From Noviherbaspirillum malthae (lineage in GTDB: Bacteria > Pseudomonadota > Gammaproteobacteria > Burkholderiales > Burkholderiaceae_D), in assembly GCF_015352985.1 (NCBI RefSeq), contig NZ_JACYXF010000028.1, forward strand, positions 1 through 64,000: 64,000 nucleotides of DNA, given 5' to 3'. The position numbers and the translations under genes were made by a program. Below the pieces are notes generated by a model. That model saw nothing but the letters and a program-made list of their open reading frames with translations. It was not told the DNA's origin and made no database searches. Shown here one piece after another: positions 61,946 to 64,000 of the stretch (its first letter is position 1; each line of letters opens with the position of its first letter).

Positions 61946-62356
61946 GTACGGATGCGAGTTCCTGCTTCGCCTGCTCAGTCGAATACATACATGCGCGCCC
62001 GCATCGAATCCGTTCGCCGCACAGATTGGCTGTTGCGAGCCGCGCCGGGGCCCGCAGCCGCCGTCTGCTTGGGAAAAGACATTGGATGATGGACGCGCAT
62101 TCGATGCCTGATCGGGATGCTCTTGAGGCAGCTGCATGATTCATTCTGGTGCCTCCGATTGACGCCTGGTGGTGCGCCGCTTGATCCAGATCCAATTCCT
62201 CTCCTGTGTTCCGGCAGGATTTGCCTGCTTCTCATGCTGGCATCGTTTATGCAACTTGGAGAAACAGCCGTCCAGCTTGCCCATTTCGCCCATTGATGAA
62301 GCATCGACCAAGCTGCACGCATTCTTCCGTTCGCTTACTTGCAAGGGAGGTTTGGC
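61946..62356. other. Intergenic region before the GT4 gene, no recognised gene
   Basis: About 410 bases with only short, unlikely frames. No strong hairpin or repeat was seen. The promoter or a long leader of the GT4 gene should lie here. Confidence 0.35.
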
Positions 62357-63487
62357 ATGAGAATCGCCCTGGTTTCCAACGAACCGCCGCCTTACCGCAT
62401 TCCCGTTTTCAAGCTGGCCGCCCAAGAACCCGGCGTCGAATTTCTGGTGATATTCTGCTGCAGGCGCGAGCCGAATCGCCTGTGGGATCTGCCGTCGCTG
62501 GAATTTCCGCATGCATTCCTGAATGAGCGCATCGTTACACGCAACGGGCGATACATTCATAACAACCCGGACGTGGTCAGTGTGCTGAGGCGCTATGCGC
62601 CAGACATGGTGGTGACCGACGGATTCAATCCCACCCATCTGTATGCCTTTGCCTATGCAGCGTTGGCGCGCTGTGCGCACGTGGCGATGACGGACGGGAC
62701 GGATGCATCTGAAAAGAGCCTTGGCATCGTGCACCGGGCCGTCCGCCGCATCGTCTACTCCCGCTCGCAGGCCTATGTCGCGGCGAGCGAAGGAGGTCTT
62801 CGGCTGTTCGGCCAGTATGGCATTGCTGCAAGCGACATGTTCAAGTCCTGCCTGTGTGCCGACAACAGCGCGTTTGACGCGAACATGTCCGACGCACCAC
62901 CGGGTGAAAAGCGCTACGACTTCATCTTTTCCGGCAGGCTGGAGGAGGTAAAGAACCCCTTGTTCGCCATAGATGTGGCTGTCTCCGCGAGCAAGAAGCT
63001 GGGCCGGAAGCTCGGCATTCTGTTTGCCGGCGCCGGTAGCATGGACAATGCGCTCAGAGCCCACGCGGCTGCGAACGCCCAGTGGATCGATGCCGGGTTT
63101 CATGGTTTCGCCGCACAGACGCAACTGCCGTCGCTCTATCGATCGGCACGCATTTTTCTGTTCCCCACGCTTTGGGATCCCTGGGGCGTGGTGGCCAATG
63201 AAGCTTGCGCTGCCGGACTCCCGGTGATTGTTTCACCGAATGCCGGAGTAGCGGGCGAATTGGTGCGGGATCAGCAGAATGGCTTTGTCTGCGACCTCGA
63301 TGTCGATGCGTGGGCCGCAAAGGCCGTGGCGTTGCTGAGTAATCCTGTGACTTACCGGCGCTTTTCCGAAGCATCTTCCAGCTTGGTTCGCGCTTATACC
63401 TATCGCGATGCTGTCGACGGCCTGATTGCTGCATGCCGGCATGCGCAGGGCGCGCCTCGCGCGGTGATGCAGACAACCGGAAAATAA
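62357..63487 (+). CDS. GT4-family (GT-B fold) glycosyltransferase
   Basis: A 376-residue retaining glycosyltransferase. It starts MRIALVSNEPPPYRIPVFKL, with the nucleotide-sugar motif FSGRLEEVKNPLFAIDVA and the acceptor/donor region FLFPTLWDPWGVVANEACAA (E-x7-E region with GLPVIVS). GGAGG precedes ATG at 62357. Such enzymes build lipopolysaccharide, exopolysaccharide or decorate proteins. The adjacent GT60-like fusion gene (59666) suggests a linked glycosylation task. Sugar unknown. Confidence 0.87.
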   Translation: MRIALVSNEPPPYRIPVFKLAAQEPGVEFLVIFCCRREPNRLWDLPSLEFPHAFLNERIVTRNGRYIHNNPDVVSVLRRYAPDMVVTDGFNPTHLYAFAYAALARCAHVAMTDGTDASEKSLGIVHRAVRRIVYSRSQAYVAASEGGLRLFGQYGIAASDMFKSCLCADNSAFDANMSDAPPGEKRYDFIFSGRLEEVKNPLFAIDVAVSASKKLGRKLGILFAGAGSMDNALRAHAAANAQWIDAGFHGFAAQTQLPSLYRSARIFLFPTLWDPWGVVANEACAAGLPVIVSPNAGVAGELVRDQQNGFVCDLDVDAWAAKAVALLSNPVTYRRFSEASSSLVRAYTYRDAVDGLIAACRHAQGAPRAVMQTTGK

Positions 63488-63504
63488 CGGCAAAGGAAAC
63501 CGCC

Positions 63505-63648
63505 ATGCAAACGATGAGAGATGCCGGTGTGATGCTGATTCTGGACCTTGCTGCCGACCTTACGATCCTGGTGTTCTGTACCGCCTGCCTGATCGACCTG
63601 GCTTGTGAAAAACTGGAGACTGCACTGCTCACCCTGGTAGAGCATTGA
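63505..63648 (+). CDS. Small membrane protein, 47 residues
   Basis: ATG at 63505 has AAAGGA at 63492-63497 with 7-base spacing. The product MQTMRDAGVMLILDLAADLT continues as ILVFCTACLIDLACEKLETA, giving one membrane helix (about residues 9-33) with several cysteines. It begins 17 bases after the GT4 stop, so it is likely cotranscribed. No family recognised; it could be a partner of the glycosyltransferase. Confidence 0.55.
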   Translation: MQTMRDAGVMLILDLAADLTILVFCTACLIDLACEKLETALLTLVEH

Positions 63649-63958
63649 GTTCGGGTCGAACACGCTTTTCACCTCATTGAAATAGTGCGGGCGGCCTCTC
63701 CTGCACCTGGCCGGTGCGTCATGCTGCATCGCGCGGGTGCGCATTCGGCCCGGAATCCCATGCCGAAGCAGGCATGCTGATTGCTGTTATCCGGCAAGAC
63801 CGTTCATAGGCACGGCCTCGAACATGACTGAAGTGAATGCCATGCTCCAGTCGTGCCTGAGGCCGTGCAGCTGAACCTTCTCCCCCTTCGCTCGACCTGT
63901 TTCGCAACACATTGAAGGTAGCGCACTCTTTTCCTTATAGTTCAATCCAGGAGCCACG
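63649..63958. other. Intergenic region before the partial cyanase gene
   Basis: About 310 bases with no supported gene. On the minus strand a short stretch (around 63690-63625) reads YFNEVKSVFDPNSMLYQGEQ, reminiscent of the C-terminus of FAD-linked oxidases, but with no further support. Sequence near 63930 is AT-rich and suits a promoter. Confidence 0.35.
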
Positions 63959-64000
63959 ATGGATCGCCACGACGTCACCAAGAAAATCATTTCCGCAAAA
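63959..64000 (+). CDS. cynS: Start of a probable cyanase (cyanate hydratase), cut by the window edge
   Basis: ATG at 63959 has AGGAG at 63949-63953. The visible 14 residues MDRHDVTKKIISAK match the N-terminus of cyanase (typically ...VTEKIIAAKVAKGL...). Cyanase turns cyanate and bicarbonate into ammonia and CO2. Only 14 codons are seen, so this is a resemblance call. Confidence 0.6.
   Translation, partial: MDRHDVTKKIISAK

Noticed and set aside
63625-63690. Fragment of an FAD-linked oxidase C-terminus on the minus strand (YFNEVKSVFDPNSML)
   Set aside because: Only about 20 residues match and nothing before them does; chance cannot be excluded.

Overview
This 64 kb window looks like a chromosomal stretch of a betaproteobacterium of the order Burkholderiales, probably the Oxalobacteraceae (Herbaspirillum or Noviherbaspirillum-like). 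The basis is the high-GC coding, a Bug-type (TTT) binding protein, many LysR regulators, three GGDEF-EAL proteins and the general gene content. The assignment is inferred; no marker gene was compared.

Layout. 1-6 kb: the end of an IS5-type element, a glutathione-independent formaldehyde dehydrogenase, a PAS-GGDEF-EAL protein, and a translationally coupled pair of phytanoyl-CoA dioxygenase family genes divergent from a LysR gene. 7-12 kb: a maleate isomerase-like enzyme with a Bug-type binding protein and a LysR regulator, then an acetyltransferase, an alpha/beta hydrolase and a decayed IS3-family transposase. 12-17 kb: a purine/ureide block (CDA-fold deaminase, MFS transporter, two 5-hydroxyisourate hydrolases of which one looks like a Tat-exported lipoprotein, OHCU decarboxylase, LysR). 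17-23 kb: looser accessory DNA with an orphan binding protein, a VOC protein, small unknown genes, a broken SDR gene and an SMP-30/MRJP-type beta-propeller. 23-25.5 kb: a second LysR of the same type, a candidate xanthine riboswitch and an AzgA-type purine permease.

26-28.5 kb: a tightly overlapping three-gene membrane operon (Gly/Ser/Thr-repeat protein, holin-X-like protein, DUF3618 protein). 30-33 kb: an ECF42-type sigma factor with two DGPF (YCII) proteins and a VOC protein. A TGTCGA-N17-CGTC motif lies upstream of one DGPF gene and also upstream of the distant VOC paralogue at 18.2 kb, which suggests one regulon. 33-44 kb: a SET-domain protein, a CAP protein, tiny membrane proteins, two more GGDEF-EAL proteins, a tRNA-Thr-like gene with an abnormal anticodon loop, a MITE-like palindrome, a receiver protein, an MFS transporter and an antiporter. 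44-55 kb: a class A penicillin-binding protein, AraC/VOC and LysR/oxidoreductase units, a hybrid sensor kinase and ethanolamine ammonia-lyase (eutBC).

55-64 kb: a TRAP transporter whose large permease carries a repeat-containing hydrophilic insertion. It is followed by a fusion of a SETD3/Rubisco-LSMT-like SET domain to a GT60-like (Skp1-type GlcNAc) glycosyltransferase, a GT4 glycosyltransferase, a 47-residue membrane protein and the first codons of a probable cyanase. The SET-GT60 fusion, the ECF42 motif pair, the candidate riboswitch and the paired purine LysR motifs are the most interesting items.
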